From NCBI GenBank assembly GCA_901456055.1, contig CABDWT010000002.1:682001-746000 (forward strand): 64,000 nt of DNA, in the 5' to 3' direction. The position numbers and the translations under genes were made by a program. Positions 8,546-19,417 of the stretch are shown here, in pieces. Each line of letters starts with the position of its first letter. The stretch's first letter is position 1. This DNA comes from Phytobacter ursingii. GTDB lineage: Bacteria > Pseudomonadota > Gammaproteobacteria > Enterobacterales > Enterobacteriaceae. Below the pieces are notes generated by a model that had not been told where the DNA came from, ran no database searches, and saw only the letters and a list, made by a program, of their open reading frames with translations.

Positions 8546-10705
8546 ATGGCTGAGTTAACTTCTTCGATCTCCGGGAAAAAAGGACGCGCACTGTTTTCTG
8601 CGCTGTTCCTGGGAGCAACCTTTTCACCTCTGGTACAGGCGGCTGCGAACACCGCTGCGGATAAAGAGAGCGACACGCTGACCGTTCTGGCAGGCGCCTC
8701 ATCGGCAGATCAGGCCGCGACGGCAGGCTATCAGCCGCTGAATACCTCGGCGGCAACGCTCACGACGATGCCGCTGCTGGATATTCCGCAGGTAGTTAAC
8801 ACCGTCAGCGATAAAGTGCTGGAAGATCAGCATGCGACAACCCTGGATGAAGCGCTGTATAACGTCAGTAACGTGGTGCAGACCAACACCTTAGGCGGCA
8901 CGCAGGACGCTTTCGTGCGCCGTGGATTTGGCGCGAACCGCGACGGGTCAATCATGACTAACGGTCTGAGAACCGTCCTGCCGCGCAGCTTTAATGCCGC
9001 AACCTCGCGCGTTGAAGTGCTGAAAGGCCCGGCCTCCACGCTGTACGGGATTCTGGATCCTGGTGGGCTTATCAATGTTGTAACGAAACGCCCGCAAACC
9101 ACCTTTGGCGGCTCCGTCTCTGCCACCTCCTCCAGCTTTGGCGGCGGCACCGGGGATGTCGATGTCACCGGGCCGATTGAAGGCACTCGCCTGGCATATC
9201 GCCTGGTTGGTGAATACCAGAATGAAGATTACTGGCGTAACTTCGGTAAAGAGAAAAGTACGTTTATCTCTCCGTCGCTTACCTGGTTTGGCGATGACGC
9301 AACGGTCAGCGTGCTGTACTCGCACCGTGATTACAACACCCCGTTCGATCGCGGCACGATTTTCGATCTCAAGACCAAACAGCCGGTGAATGTCAGCCGT
9401 GAAACCCGCTTCGATGAGCCGTTCAACATTACCGATGGCGCATCGGATCTGGCGCAACTGAACGCCGAATATCGCCTCAACAGCGCATGGACGGCGAAAC
9501 TGGATTACAGCTTTAGCCAGGACAAATACACCGATAACCAGTCACGCGTGATGGCCTATGACGCCGCCACCGGCAACTTAACGCGCCGTGTCGACGCCAC
9601 GCAGGGATCAACTCAGCGGATGCACAGTACACGCGCCGATCTGCAGGGCAACGTGGATATCGCCGGGTTCTACAACGAGATCCTGACCGGCGTGTCGTAT
9701 GAGAATTACGATCTGCTGCGCACCGATATGATCCGCTGCAAAAACGTCAAAGATTTCAATATCTATCACCCGACCTACGGCAATGCCAGCAAATGTACCT
9801 CGGTGTCCGCTTCGGACAGCGACCAGACTATCAAGCAGGAGAGTTACTCCGCCTATGTTCAGGACGCGCTGTACCTGACGGACAAATGGATCGCCGTGGC
9901 CGGTGTGCGCTACCAGTACTACACCGAGTACGCAGGCAAAGGCCGCCCGTTCAATGTGAACACGGACAGCACCGACAAGCAGTGGACGCCAAAATTTGGC
10001 CTGGTCTACAAACTGACGCCATCGGTTTCCCTGTTCGGCAACGTCGCGCAGTCGTTTATGCCGCAGTACTCCATCGCCAGTTATATTGGTGAGTTACCGC
10101 CGGAAAAATCTACCGCGTGGGAAGTGGGGGCGAAATTCGACCTCTTTGATGGTGTTACCGCGAACATTTCCCTGTTCGATATTCACAAACGCAACGTGAT
10201 GTACAGCGAGATTGTCGGTGACGAGACGGTGGCGAAAACCGCAGGCCGCGTGCGTTCGCAGGGTGTAGAAATGGACATTGCCGGCGCACTGACCAGCAAC
10301 ATGAACGTTATCGCCAGCTACAGCTATACCGACGCCAAAGTACTGGAAGACCCGGAATATGCCGGGAAACCACTGCCGAACGTGCCGCGCCACACCGGTT
10401 CCGTGTTCCTGACCTATGACATCCGCAACATGCCGGGCGGCAATACGCTGACCCTTGGCGGCGGCGGCCATGGGGTGAATCGTCGCTCGGCGACCAACGG
10501 GGCGGATTACTACCTGCCGGGCTATTTTGTGGCCGACGCCTTCGCCGCTTACAGAATGAAGCTGCAATACCCGGTCACGCTGCAACTGAACGTGAAAAAC
10601 CTGTTCGACAAGAGTTACTACACCTCTTCCATCGCCACCAACAATCTGGGTAACCAGCCAGGCGATCCGCGTGAAGTGCAGTTCACGGTAAAAATGGATT
10701 TTTAA
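8546..10705 (+). CDS. TonB-dependent ferric-siderophore receptor
   Basis: An outer-membrane gated beta-barrel of 719 residues from the preferred start at 8546 (MAELTSS); an upstream ATG at 8507 in the same frame has no ribosome site, while GGAAAAACGG precedes 8546. A signal peptide (KKGRALFSALFLGATFSPLVQA) is followed by the TonB box DTLTVLA, the plug domain (PLLDIPQVVNTVS to GGLINVVTKRP) and a barrel that ends in the usual terminal Phe (VKMDF). The plug resembles hydroxamate receptors (FhuE, FoxA, FcuA types), so a hydroxamate siderophore is the likely cargo, but this is inference. It diverges from the importer operon. Confidence 0.9.
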   Translation: MAELTSSISGKKGRALFSALFLGATFSPLVQAAANTAADKESDTLTVLAGASSADQAATAGYQPLNTSAATLTTMPLLDIPQVVNTVSDKVLEDQHATTLDEALYNVSNVVQTNTLGGTQDAFVRRGFGANRDGSIMTNGLRTVLPRSFNAATSRVEVLKGPASTLYGILDPGGLINVVTKRPQTTFGGSVSATSSSFGGGTGDVDVTGPIEGTRLAYRLVGEYQNEDYWRNFGKEKSTFISPSLTWFGDDATVSVLYSHRDYNTPFDRGTIFDLKTKQPVNVSRETRFDEPFNITDGASDLAQLNAEYRLNSAWTAKLDYSFSQDKYTDNQSRVMAYDAATGNLTRRVDATQGSTQRMHSTRADLQGNVDIAGFYNEILTGVSYENYDLLRTDMIRCKNVKDFNIYHPTYGNASKCTSVSASDSDQTIKQESYSAYVQDALYLTDKWIAVAGVRYQYYTEYAGKGRPFNVNTDSTDKQWTPKFGLVYKLTPSVSLFGNVAQSFMPQYSIASYIGELPPEKSTAWEVGAKFDLFDGVTANISLFDIHKRNVMYSEIVGDETVAKTAGRVRSQGVEMDIAGALTSNMNVIASYSYTDAKVLEDPEYAGKPLPNVPRHTGSVFLTYDIRNMPGGNTLTLGGGGHGVNRRSATNGADYYLPGYFVADAFAAYRMKLQYPVTLQLNVKNLFDKSYYTSSIATNNLGNQPGDPREVQFTVKMDF

Positions 10706-10725
10706 GGCTAATATCTGTGAGCATT

Positions 10726-10751
10726 GCCCCGCGTTTGCGGGGCTTTTTTTT
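10726..10751 (+). terminator. Rho-independent terminator of receptor gene
   Basis: Perfect 7-bp stem GCCCCGC/GCGGGGC with a 4-base loop followed by eight T residues, 20 bp after the receptor stop. Confidence 0.9.
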
Positions 10752-10870
10752 GCCCGTCGCCTGCCGCACACCGGTTTCCAGGGAAAGACATCGTTGCGCG
10801 GATTGCCTATGATGATCCGCTCGCGTAACGCCCACAGGGAAAACACCGCACGTCAGGATCGGGAAATCAG

Positions 10871-13867
10871 ATGACAAAAATTGAGCAGCTTGAACAACTG
10901 GTGGCGAAATATCAGAGTGATTTGGCCTACTACCACTCCAGAAAGTATAACGAAACGCAGCTACGAACTGATTTTCTCGATCCGTTGTTTACCCTGCTGG
11001 GCTGGGACATTATTAATGCCCAGGGCAAACCGACCAACGAGCGTGAAGTGCTGGTCGAAGAGGGATTAAAAGCGCGGATGGGGGAAAACGCGAAGAAACC
11101 GGATTACACCTTCCGTCTGTTCTCCGGGCGCAAATTCTTTGTCGAAGCCAAAAAGCCGAGCGTGGATATTACCCTCGATCCGGAACCGGCAAAGCAGGTG
11201 CGGCGCTACGGCTTTACCGGTAAATTAAAAATCTCGGTACTGACAAATTTCGAATATACCGCTATTTATGACTGCTCTACGCCGGTAGAACAGAGCGACC
11301 AGGCCAGCCATTCACGCATCAAGCTGTACCACTACAGTGAACTGGTCGCACATTTCGATGAATTAATGGCGCTGATTGGCCGTGACAGCGTCTATTCCGG
11401 ACAGTTTGATAACGAATGGTCCGCCATCGAAAGCAAGATCCTGCGCTTTAGCGTCGACGATCTGTTCCTCAGGCAAATTAACCACTGGCGTTTATTGCTC
11501 GCCAGTGAGTTTCTCTCCCTTAAACCCGATCTGAATGAAGAAGATCTCAACGATCTGACGCAGAACTACATCAACTGCATTGTCTTTTTACGCGTCTGCG
11601 AAGATCGAGATTTAGAGGCATACGAGACGCTCTGGTCTTTAGCGCAGAAGCACGATTACCGGGCGCTGGTACAGACTCTGCAAGCCTCGGATCGGAAATA
11701 TGACTCCGGCCTGTTCGCCCTCGACCATATAGAAGAACTGATCAGTAATGATAATTCGGCTATCTGGGAGATCATCAATCAGCTCTATTTCCCGCAGAGC
11801 ACTTACTCCTTTGCGGTCTTCTCTTCCGATATTCTTGGCAGTATTTACGAGATCTTCCTGAGCGAAAAAATCAAAATTGGCCCCAATGGCATTCCCGAAA
11901 TTCGCCCTAAAGAGGAACATCTTGATCGCGATGTCGTGACCACGCCGGTGCATATTATTAACGAGATTATCCGCAACACAGTAAGCGAGTTTTGCCAGGG
12001 CAAAAGCGATGAGCAGATCCTCAATGCCAAATTTGCCGATATCGCCTGCGGCTCAGGCGCCTTTCTTCTGGAGGTATTTCAGTATCTGCAGGACACACTG
12101 GTCGACTATTACATCAGCCACGATCGCACGAAGCTTCAGCAACTTTCGCCGCACAGTTTCAAACTGAAATTGTCAGTGAAAAAAGAACTGCTGAGCCGCT
12201 GTATTTACGGCATCGACAAAGATTACAACGCGGTAAAAGCCTGTGCTTTTGGCCTGTTGCTTAAACTGCTGGAAGGCGAATCGAAAGAGACAATTGGCGA
12301 TGACAAGCCAATCCTGCCGAAAATTCAGCGCAACATCATTTTTGGCAATAGCCTGGTAGATACAAATGACGGGGTTGCGGCTGCGGACAGCTACAGCGTG
12401 AACCCGCTGCATATTGATGAAAACAGCTTCGATGTGATTGTCGGCAACCCGCCGTATATGGCAACGGAGCATATGAAGCAGTTCACCCCGGCTGAATTGC
12501 CAGTCTACAAAAAGAAATACCAGTCGGCTTACAAGCAGTTCGATAAATACTTTCTATTTGTCGAGCGATCCATGCAATTGTTAAAAGAGGGCGGCTATCT
12601 GGGCTATATTCTTCCGTCCAAATTCAGCAAAATCGGCGCGGGGAAAAACCTGCGTAAGCTGCTGGCGGATAACCGCTATCTGAACAAGCTGATTTCATTT
12701 GGCGCGCATCAGGTCTTTCTCAATAAAACCACCTATACCTGCCTGCTGTGCCTGCAAAAATCGCCGCAGAAGGAATTCGCTTTTTATGAAGTGAAAGACT
12801 TTAAAAAGTGGCTGACCCGTGAAGATAAATCGTCGCTGTTAAGCCTGCATTCGCCCGATAAACTGGATTCCGATACCTGGGTACTGGAGAAGGAAACCAA
12901 CGATATTTTGCAGCGAATGTTCAGCAAATCTGCCGAACTGGGGGAGATCCTGGGCAAAGGGGCGATTGCGAACGGTATTCAAACCAGCGCCAATGAATAT
13001 TACGTACATAAAAGCCTGAAAACGGAAAATGGCTATGTCTGGTTCGTCTACGACGGCGTGGAATATTCGATTGAGGAGGACTTAACCCGCCCCTATTTTG
13101 AAACGCCGCGCGCGGGTCAGGATAATTTCTATAGCTATAAAGATGTGGAGCCAAACGCCTTCGTTATTTATCCCTACCACAAGGTGGATGGCCGCATTCA
13201 GTTTATTGAGTACGACGATTTACGCGCCCATTATCCGCAGACATTCGCCTTCCTGCAGGTGGTCAAACCGTATCTTGATAATGGCAAACGGTCGATAAAA
13301 CCGGACCCGACAACACCGCATGAGTGGTATCGCTATGGACGAAGTCAGGCGCTGGAGAACTGCGATGTGCCGCAAAAAATCATCGTCGGCGTGCTGTCGA
13401 ATGGCTACAAATACGCAATTGATAACCACCGGACGTTTGTCTCTTCCGGCGGCACGGCGGGCTACAGCATTATTAACGTTCCCGACGACTGCCCCTACTC
13501 TATTTACTATATTCAGGCGCTGTTAACTTCCCGTCATCTGGAGTGGTTCGCGTCGATTTATGGTGAGATTTTTCGCGGCGGCTTTATTGCCAGGGGCACT
13601 AAAATCCAGACCCGTATGCCGATTCCGACCATCCGCTTCGCCGACAGCGTCGACACGGCACGCCACGACGATATCGCCACCCTGCAAAGGCAGCTAAACC
13701 ACTTGTACGCCCAGATTGTGCAGGCATCCGCACGGGAAAAAATCGTCTATCAACGCCAGTTCGACACCCTCCAGGCACGGATGGATGCGTTGATTACGGC
13801 GTTGTTTGATTTGGGTGAGCTGGATAAGAAAATCCCGTCGATAGAGGCGTTGTATAAGGGGTTGTGA
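10871..13867 (+). CDS. Type IIG-like restriction endonuclease/adenine methyltransferase fusion
   Basis: A 998-residue single-chain protein. The N-terminus has an HsdR-like PD-(D/E)XK nuclease motif: Pro77-Asp78, then Glu92-Ala-Lys94 (KKPDY...FVEAKKP). A helical linker leads to an N6-adenine methylase with SAM motif DIACGSGAF near residue 390 and catalytic NPPY near 526. The last 300 residues look like a TaqI-type target-recognition domain. Cutting and methylating activity in one chain is typical of type IIG (Eco57I-like) enzymes. The neighbour across the gap is another adenine methylase, convergent. The gene follows the terminator of the iron locus and has its own start after GATCGGGAAATCAG; GC content is slightly below that of its neighbours. 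Confidence 0.85.
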   Translation: MTKIEQLEQLVAKYQSDLAYYHSRKYNETQLRTDFLDPLFTLLGWDIINAQGKPTNEREVLVEEGLKARMGENAKKPDYTFRLFSGRKFFVEAKKPSVDITLDPEPAKQVRRYGFTGKLKISVLTNFEYTAIYDCSTPVEQSDQASHSRIKLYHYSELVAHFDELMALIGRDSVYSGQFDNEWSAIESKILRFSVDDLFLRQINHWRLLLASEFLSLKPDLNEEDLNDLTQNYINCIVFLRVCEDRDLEAYETLWSLAQKHDYRALVQTLQASDRKYDSGLFALDHIEELISNDNSAIWEIINQLYFPQSTYSFAVFSSDILGSIYEIFLSEKIKIGPNGIPEIRPKEEHLDRDVVTTPVHIINEIIRNTVSEFCQGKSDEQILNAKFADIACGSGAFLLEVFQYLQDTLVDYYISHDRTKLQQLSPHSFKLKLSVKKELLSRCIYGIDKDYNAVKACAFGLLLKLLEGESKETIGDDKPILPKIQRNIIFGNSLVDTNDGVAAADSYSVNPLHIDENSFDVIVGNPPYMATEHMKQFTPAELPVYKKKYQSAYKQFDKYFLFVERSMQLLKEGGYLGYILPSKFSKIGAGKNLRKLLADNRYLNKLISFGAHQVFLNKTTYTCLLCLQKSPQKEFAFYEVKDFKKWLTREDKSSLLSLHSPDKLDSDTWVLEKETNDILQRMFSKSAELGEILGKGAIANGIQTSANEYYVHKSLKTENGYVWFVYDGVEYSIEEDLTRPYFETPRAGQDNFYSYKDVEPNAFVIYPYHKVDGRIQFIEYDDLRAHYPQTFAFLQVVKPYLDNGKRSIKPDPTTPHEWYRYGRSQALENCDVPQKIIVGVLSNGYKYAIDNHRTFVSSGGTAGYSIINVPDDCPYSIYYIQALLTSRHLEWFASIYGEIFRGGFIARGTKIQTRMPIPTIRFADSVDTARHDDIATLQRQLNHLYAQIVQASAREKIVYQRQFDTLQARMDALITALFDLGELDKKIPSIEALYKGL

Positions 13868-13874
13868 GTTTTCT

Positions 13875-13909
13875 CCCGGATGGCGGCGCAAACGCCTTAT
13901 CCGGGCTAC
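13875..13909. repeat. REP-like palindrome
   Basis: CCCGGATGGCGG...CCTTATCCGGGCT palindrome directly after the type IIG-like gene. Confidence 0.7.
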
Positions 13910-13952
13910 CCCCATGTAGCCCGATTAGCGGAGCATCATCGGGGGAGGGTTA

Positions 13953-13993
13953 CCTCCTGTGCCGCATATTCCCCTCACCCTAACCCTCTCCCA
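13953..13993. repeat. 41-bp direct repeat, left copy
   Basis: Identical over 41 bp to 14369-14409. It ends exactly 1 bp before the IS481-like terminal sequence. The pair of direct repeats brackets the IS481 remnant plus the Y repeat. Confidence 0.9.
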
Positions 13994-13994
13994 T

Positions 13995-14036
13995 TGTACG
14001 GTCCGGAGACATAGTGAACGCTTGTTCGGGGATATG
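13995..14036. mobile_element. Solitary IS481-family left end (remnant)
   Basis: The first 40 or so bases (TGTACGGTCCGGAGACATAG onward to TTCGGGG) match the left terminus of the complete IS481-family element at 19418 with only a base or two different. No transposase or right end follows. This is either a deletion remnant or a small non-autonomous element that kept this terminus. Confidence 0.8.
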
Positions 14037-14041
14037 ACTGA

Positions 14042-14367
14042 CCCGTTTTTCAGTATGACAACCACAGCGATATCTTTGTAACCCGCTGGAGCAGCGCGTG
14101 CAGCGAGGGGATTGAGTCCCCGCTGAAATCGGTGAGACAAAGACCCGGTGACAAGGGCAGGCCGCCAGGGATGGCGGGCTGAGGTTTGTCGAGACACGAC
14201 GTCGAGTCAAACCGACCGCTGGCAGCGGGGCGGGAGGCGAACGCAGTGCGAAGCACCGATTTCTTTGCGGGGCCGCGGGGATTGTAAAGGGGAACGCGGT
14301 GTTCCCCTTTACCCGTTCACGTATTCGGAGGTTCCATTTCGCCATGAACATACAGTGAACGGAACCC
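14042..14367. repeat. Dispersed structured repeat, subtype Y, copy 1
   Basis: This non-coding 326-bp stretch is repeated at 21244-21645. It holds an AGCGAGGGG/TCCCCGCT stem, a GGCCGCC/GGCGG stem and a perfect 12-bp hairpin (GTAAAGGGGAAC at 14284-14295 with its complement at 14301-14312). It ends in CCGTTCAC...GTGAACGG inverted repeats similar to those in subtype X. The second copy has an extra 75 bases or so after GAGACACGAC. Confidence 0.75.
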
Positions 14368-14368
14368 T

Positions 14369-14409
14369 CCTCCTGTGCCGCATATTCCCCTCACCCTAAC
14401 CCTCTCCCA
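14369..14409. repeat. 41-bp direct repeat, right copy
   Basis: Perfect copy of 13953-13993, starting 1-2 bp after the end of the Y repeat. Confidence 0.9.
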
Positions 14410-14469
14410 CGGGGAGAGGGAAAAAGCCAGTCGTAGCCCCGGTCATACAGAAGCGCCACCGGGGAAGGA

Positions 14470-16095
14470 TTATTTCCGTAACCGGCGATCCTTTAACTTT
14501 TCCCAGATCGTCATCAGCTTGTCGTTATCTTCTTGGCTAAAGCCTAACGCGGCCAGGATCTTCTCGCCCTGGCTGCGGATCACGGCGGCAATCTCTCCGG
14601 CTTTCACCTGCTGGTTGATGCCCGCCAAATCGTGCTCCATCCCTTCGATCACCGGGATATACAGCTGTTCAATCTCTGACGGCACCAGTTCCAGCACGCC
14701 ACCGCCGTAATAACGCCCTTCCAGCTCAGCGGTGATCGCAGTCAGCGGATTTAAAAAGCTGCACACCAGATTTTCACTGCTGGTAAAGGTCGAACGCACG
14801 CGGTAGGCGGTGTCGGTGGTGTAGGCTTCCGCCTGATTGAGGATTAAACGCGGCGCTTCATGGCAGCGTTTCAGCATGCCGATACTGGTGCTGTACACCG
14901 AAGGGACCTTGTACCACGGCTTGCGAATGCGGCATTTATAGCGCGTGTGCAACTCCTGCGACTGGCCGAAAAGAATGTACTCCTGCACTTTTAACGGCAG
15001 CGCGTCGTAGTCGTCAGCAATATAGAGGAAGTTGGTGGGCAGGCCGTTACGCTGGTTTTCCGCATGCTGGTTGGCATCATACAAAATCCCCGGACAGTGC
15101 TGACTGCGGCCAAACATCGGATGGGCATATTCCGCCAGTTGATACTGCTCAACCGTATGATTAGCCACCAGAAAAAATTCATTCGCCCCGGTCACGATCC
15201 CCACATCCACGGTAGCAATATCATTAAACTGATGCACCGCTTCATGATTGATAAGCGACTGAATCAACGCCAGCTCATCGCGCTCCAGCACCGCTTTAGT
15301 CCATTTACCGGCAACGGTTTCACCGTTGATCCCCGGCGTACGCGCAAAGAGGGCGTTTGGATCTTCGTCAAGAAAACCAAAGCCGTTAACGCTGACGATC
15401 CCCACGCCTTCGGTTTCCTGTTGCGGATCGGTTTTCTTCTCGGCCAGGATGATCACCGCGCCCTGGAGCGTGTCTTCAAACCAAATCTCTTTCGGATCGA
15501 TAATGACGATCTTCGAACACACCTGCCCCGCGTAACTGCGCAGCGACTGAGCATGCATCACATGAATGATTTCTGACGGGATCACCATGCCAAGACGCCC
15601 GCCCTCTTTAAGCAGCGCCAGCGAGGAGAGCAAAAACGGTACCCAGGCATTGGTATGTTTGGTGAATTTCTGCTTGAGCTGTTTAAACACCAGCTCCGCC
15701 TGCACCTGAAATTCATTTTCCAGGAACTGGTAGCGGATAAACGGCGGGTTGCCGACGACACCATCGTAAAGCGTATGGTTTTCAGCCAGTTGTTTATTGG
15801 CCCACACCAGGTAATCGCCTTCGGTTACCGTCGCGTTAGAAAATCCCAGTGTCTCGCAGCGCTGCACGGCCTTTTGCGCCTCGATATCAAAAAGCTCAAA
15901 GCATGCCAGGCTGACCGTTTTATCGCCATTGTTGTTATGAATAGCCTGGATAAATGCACCATCGCCGCAGCTCGGTTCCAGCACGCTGGCCGGGTGTGTA
16001 CTCAACACCCAGCGGGTCACGTAATCAGCTAAGTTTTGCGGCGTATAGTAACCACCCCGGAGTTTCTGGCTGGTCTGGTCTGCTTTGAATTTCAT
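14470..16095 (-). CDS. N6-adenine DNA methyltransferase (M.TaqI-like)
   Basis: A 541-residue methylase. SAM-binding motif I is [11 protein letters not shown] (residues 38-48) and the catalytic motif is NPPF at 116-119, followed by RYQ as in M.TaqI-class (gamma) enzymes. The C-terminal 250 residues would be the target-recognition part. It is convergent with the type IIG-like gene 600 bp away. It has no nuclease domain, so it may be an orphan methylase, the partner of a lost nuclease, or a helper of the neighbouring enzyme. Confidence 0.85.
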   Translation of the reverse strand: MKFKADQTSQKLRGGYYTPQNLADYVTRWVLSTHPASVLEPSCGDGAFIQAIHNNNGDKTVSLACFELFDIEAQKAVQRCETLGFSNATVTEGDYLVWANKQLAENHTLYDGVVGNPPFIRYQFLENEFQVQAELVFKQLKQKFTKHTNAWVPFLLSSLALLKEGGRLGMVIPSEIIHVMHAQSLRSYAGQVCSKIVIIDPKEIWFEDTLQGAVIILAEKKTDPQQETEGVGIVSVNGFGFLDEDPNALFARTPGINGETVAGKWTKAVLERDELALIQSLINHEAVHQFNDIATVDVGIVTGANEFFLVANHTVEQYQLAEYAHPMFGRSQHCPGILYDANQHAENQRNGLPTNFLYIADDYDALPLKVQEYILFGQSQELHTRYKCRIRKPWYKVPSVYSTSIGMLKRCHEAPRLILNQAEAYTTDTAYRVRSTFTSSENLVCSFLNPLTAITAELEGRYYGGGVLELVPSEIEQLYIPVIEGMEHDLAGINQQVKAGEIAAVIRSQGEKILAALGFSQEDNDKLMTIWEKLKDRRLRK

Positions 16096-16366
16096 TCGTT
16101 ACCTTTGAAAAGCCCGCGCGTTCAGTGCGCCGTTTCTGCGCGACATAGGGTACAGCCTTTATCACGATTCTCAAAGGACGGGGACAATGGTCACAATCGC
16201 CTTAAATCCACACGGTTATTGCGATTAAAAAAGTGAACACAAAATGTGTCTGGCATCATATTTCACGGTGAATAGTCCTCTCAATAAACTATTTGTGAGT
16301 TTAATCGCGGATATTTTTTTATATTTATCTATTTTTAATACTCCCGTAACGTCAGAGGACGCTGTA
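16096..16366. promoter_or_regulatory. tna operon regulatory region with CRP-like site
   Basis: A 271-bp AT-rich region upstream of tnaC. The best CRP candidate is at 16294-16309, TGTGA-GTTTAA-TCGCG: one perfect half site and one weak one. A TTTAAT-type -10 lies near 16334-16339, which would put CRP close to -41. The tna operon of E. coli is known to need cAMP-CRP. Sites here are read by eye. Confidence 0.4.
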
Positions 16367-16462
16367 ATGAAACACCGATTGAGTTACCGCCTCATTGCTC
16401 AGGGCGGTTTGAACGCCTGGTACAATCTCGATCCGCGCATTACCAACGACTTCCCTCGTTAA
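16367..16462 (+). CDS. tnaC: TnaC tryptophan-sensing leader peptide
   Basis: A 31-residue leader ORF, ATG preceded by AGAGGA at 16354-16359. The end AWYNLDPRITNDFPR keeps the residues needed for tryptophan-induced ribosome stalling in E. coli TnaC: Trp18, Asp22 (four later) and Pro30 (twelve after Trp), plus Ile25. Unlike E. coli, where the peptide stops at the proline with UGA, one Arg follows here and the stop is UAA. It sits 125 bp upstream of tnaA, the space in which Rho would act when no tryptophan is present. Confidence 0.9.
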   Translation: MKHRLSYRLIAQGGLNAWYNLDPRITNDFPR

Positions 16463-16551
16463 TTCTCCGCTGCCTCTCATCTAAAAAATAATTTAACTAA
16501 ACACGACGTTTGGTAGGTATTTCTTTGCGCGTAAAAATCCGCCGGAAATAG

Positions 16552-17976
<1,425 letters not shown>

Positions 17977-17986
17977 AACTCACCCG

Positions 17987-18012
17987 GACGCGCCTGCAAC
18001 GGGCGCGTCTTT
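17987..18012 (+). terminator. Hairpin between tnaA and tnaB
   Basis: GACGCGCC/GGGCGCGTC stem with a 6-base loop and a short TTT tail, 10 bp after tnaA. The T tail is weak, so it may lower tnaB expression or protect the tnaA mRNA end rather than stop transcription fully. A second small stem (CGTCGCCC/GGGCGATG) follows at about 18039-18057. Confidence 0.5.
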
Positions 18013-18085
18013 CCGATGTCACGCCTGAAAAAATACACGTCGCCCGTCAGGGCGATGCGAAATATGACGTCTATGGAAACGTACT

Positions 18086-19330
18086 ATGGCTACTCTATCG
18101 GTAACAAATAAAGCGCCATCGCTCGTTGGCGGCGCAATGATTATTGGTGGCACTATTATTGGCGCAGGCATGTTTTCTTTACCGGTTGTCATGTCTGGCT
18201 CATGGTTTTTTTGGTCACTGCTCGCATTAGTTTTCACCTGGTTTTGTATGTTGCATTCAGGATTAATGATCCTCGAAGCCAACCTGAATTATCATATTGG
18301 TGCCAGTTTTGACACCATTACTAAAGACCTTCTCGGCAATCGCTGGAATATTATTAACGGCCTTACCGTCGCCTTTGTTTTATATATTCTGACGTACGCT
18401 TATATTTCCGCCAGTGGATCCGTAATTCACCATACCTTTTCGCAAATGAATATCGACTTCCCGGCTCGGCTGGGTGGATTGTTATTCGCGCTGGTCGTGG
18501 CTTTTATTGTCTGGCTGAGCACCCGCGCCGTCAGTCGTATGACCACCATTGTGCTGGGCGCCAAGATCCTGACCTTTTTTATGAGCTTCGGTGGGTTAAT
18601 CTGGCATGTGCAGCCTGCGGTACTGTTTAACACCGCCGAAGTGAATCCCAGTTACCTGCCCTACCTCGTCATGACCTTGCCGTTTTGCCTGGCCTCGTTT
18701 GGGTATCACGGCAACGTGCCCAGCCTGATGAAATACTACGGTAAAGACCCGCTGACCATCCGCCGCTGCCTGCTGCTCGGTACGCTGATGGCGCTGATCC
18801 TCTATGTTTTCTGGCTGGTCGGTACGATGGGCAATATTCCGCGCCCGGCGTTTATTGATATCGCCGGGAAAGGGGGCAATATCGATGTGCTGGTACAGGC
18901 ATTGAGCGGCGTGCTGAACAGTCGTGGCCTGGATTTGCTGCTGACGGTGTTCTCAAACTTTGCCGTTGCCAGTTCGTTCCTCGGTGTGACGCTGGGGCTG
19001 TTCGACTATCTGGCGGATCTGTTTAAGTTTGACGACAGCCCGCAGGGGCGTTTTAAAACCGCGCTGGTCACGTTCCTGCCGCCCATCATTGGGGGTGTGC
19101 TGTGGCCGAACGGGTTTATCTATGCGATTGGTTTTGCCGGATTAGCAGCAACCGTCTGGGCGGCAATTGTGCCAGCGCTGCTGGCCAGCGCATCGCGTAA
19201 ACGTTTCGGTAGCCCGCACTATCGCGTATGGGGCGGCAAGGCGATGATTATCTTGATTCTCTGTTTCGGCGCGGGCAACGCCATTATTCATGTGCTGTCG
19301 AGCTTTCATCTGTTGCCGGTTTATAAATAG
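18086..19330 (+). CDS. tnaB: Tryptophan permease (HAAAP family, TnaB-like)
   Basis: A 414-residue inner-membrane amino acid:proton symporter with eleven or so transmembrane helices. The N-terminal signature [21 protein letters not shown] is diagnostic of the aromatic amino acid permease family (TnaB, Mtr, TyrP). Position 109 bp downstream of tnaA indicates a role in feeding tryptophan to tryptophanase. GGAAACG precedes the ATG. Confidence 0.9.
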   Translation: MATLSVTNKAPSLVGGAMIIGGTIIGAGMFSLPVVMSGSWFFWSLLALVFTWFCMLHSGLMILEANLNYHIGASFDTITKDLLGNRWNIINGLTVAFVLYILTYAYISASGSVIHHTFSQMNIDFPARLGGLLFALVVAFIVWLSTRAVSRMTTIVLGAKILTFFMSFGGLIWHVQPAVLFNTAEVNPSYLPYLVMTLPFCLASFGYHGNVPSLMKYYGKDPLTIRRCLLLGTLMALILYVFWLVGTMGNIPRPAFIDIAGKGGNIDVLVQALSGVLNSRGLDLLLTVFSNFAVASSFLGVTLGLFDYLADLFKFDDSPQGRFKTALVTFLPPIIGGVLWPNGFIYAIGFAGLAATVWAAIVPALLASASRKRFGSPHYRVWGGKAMIILILCFGAGNAIIHVLSSFHLLPVYK

Positions 19331-19412
19331 CAGCGGTTGATTACCCTCACCCTCTCCCGCCGGGGTGAGTGATCCCCACAAAAAATGCGAGCACGTTCGG
19401 TCCCCTCTCTCT

Positions 19413-19417
19413 GAGGG
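19413..19417. repeat. Target-site duplication GAGGG, left
   Basis: The same 5 bp follow the right end of the IS481-family element at 20703-20707. Confidence 0.75.

Noticed and set aside
16203-16250. CRP site in the GTGAACACAAAATGTGTC stretch upstream of tnaC
   Set aside because: Half sites are not correctly spaced; the site at 16294 fits better.
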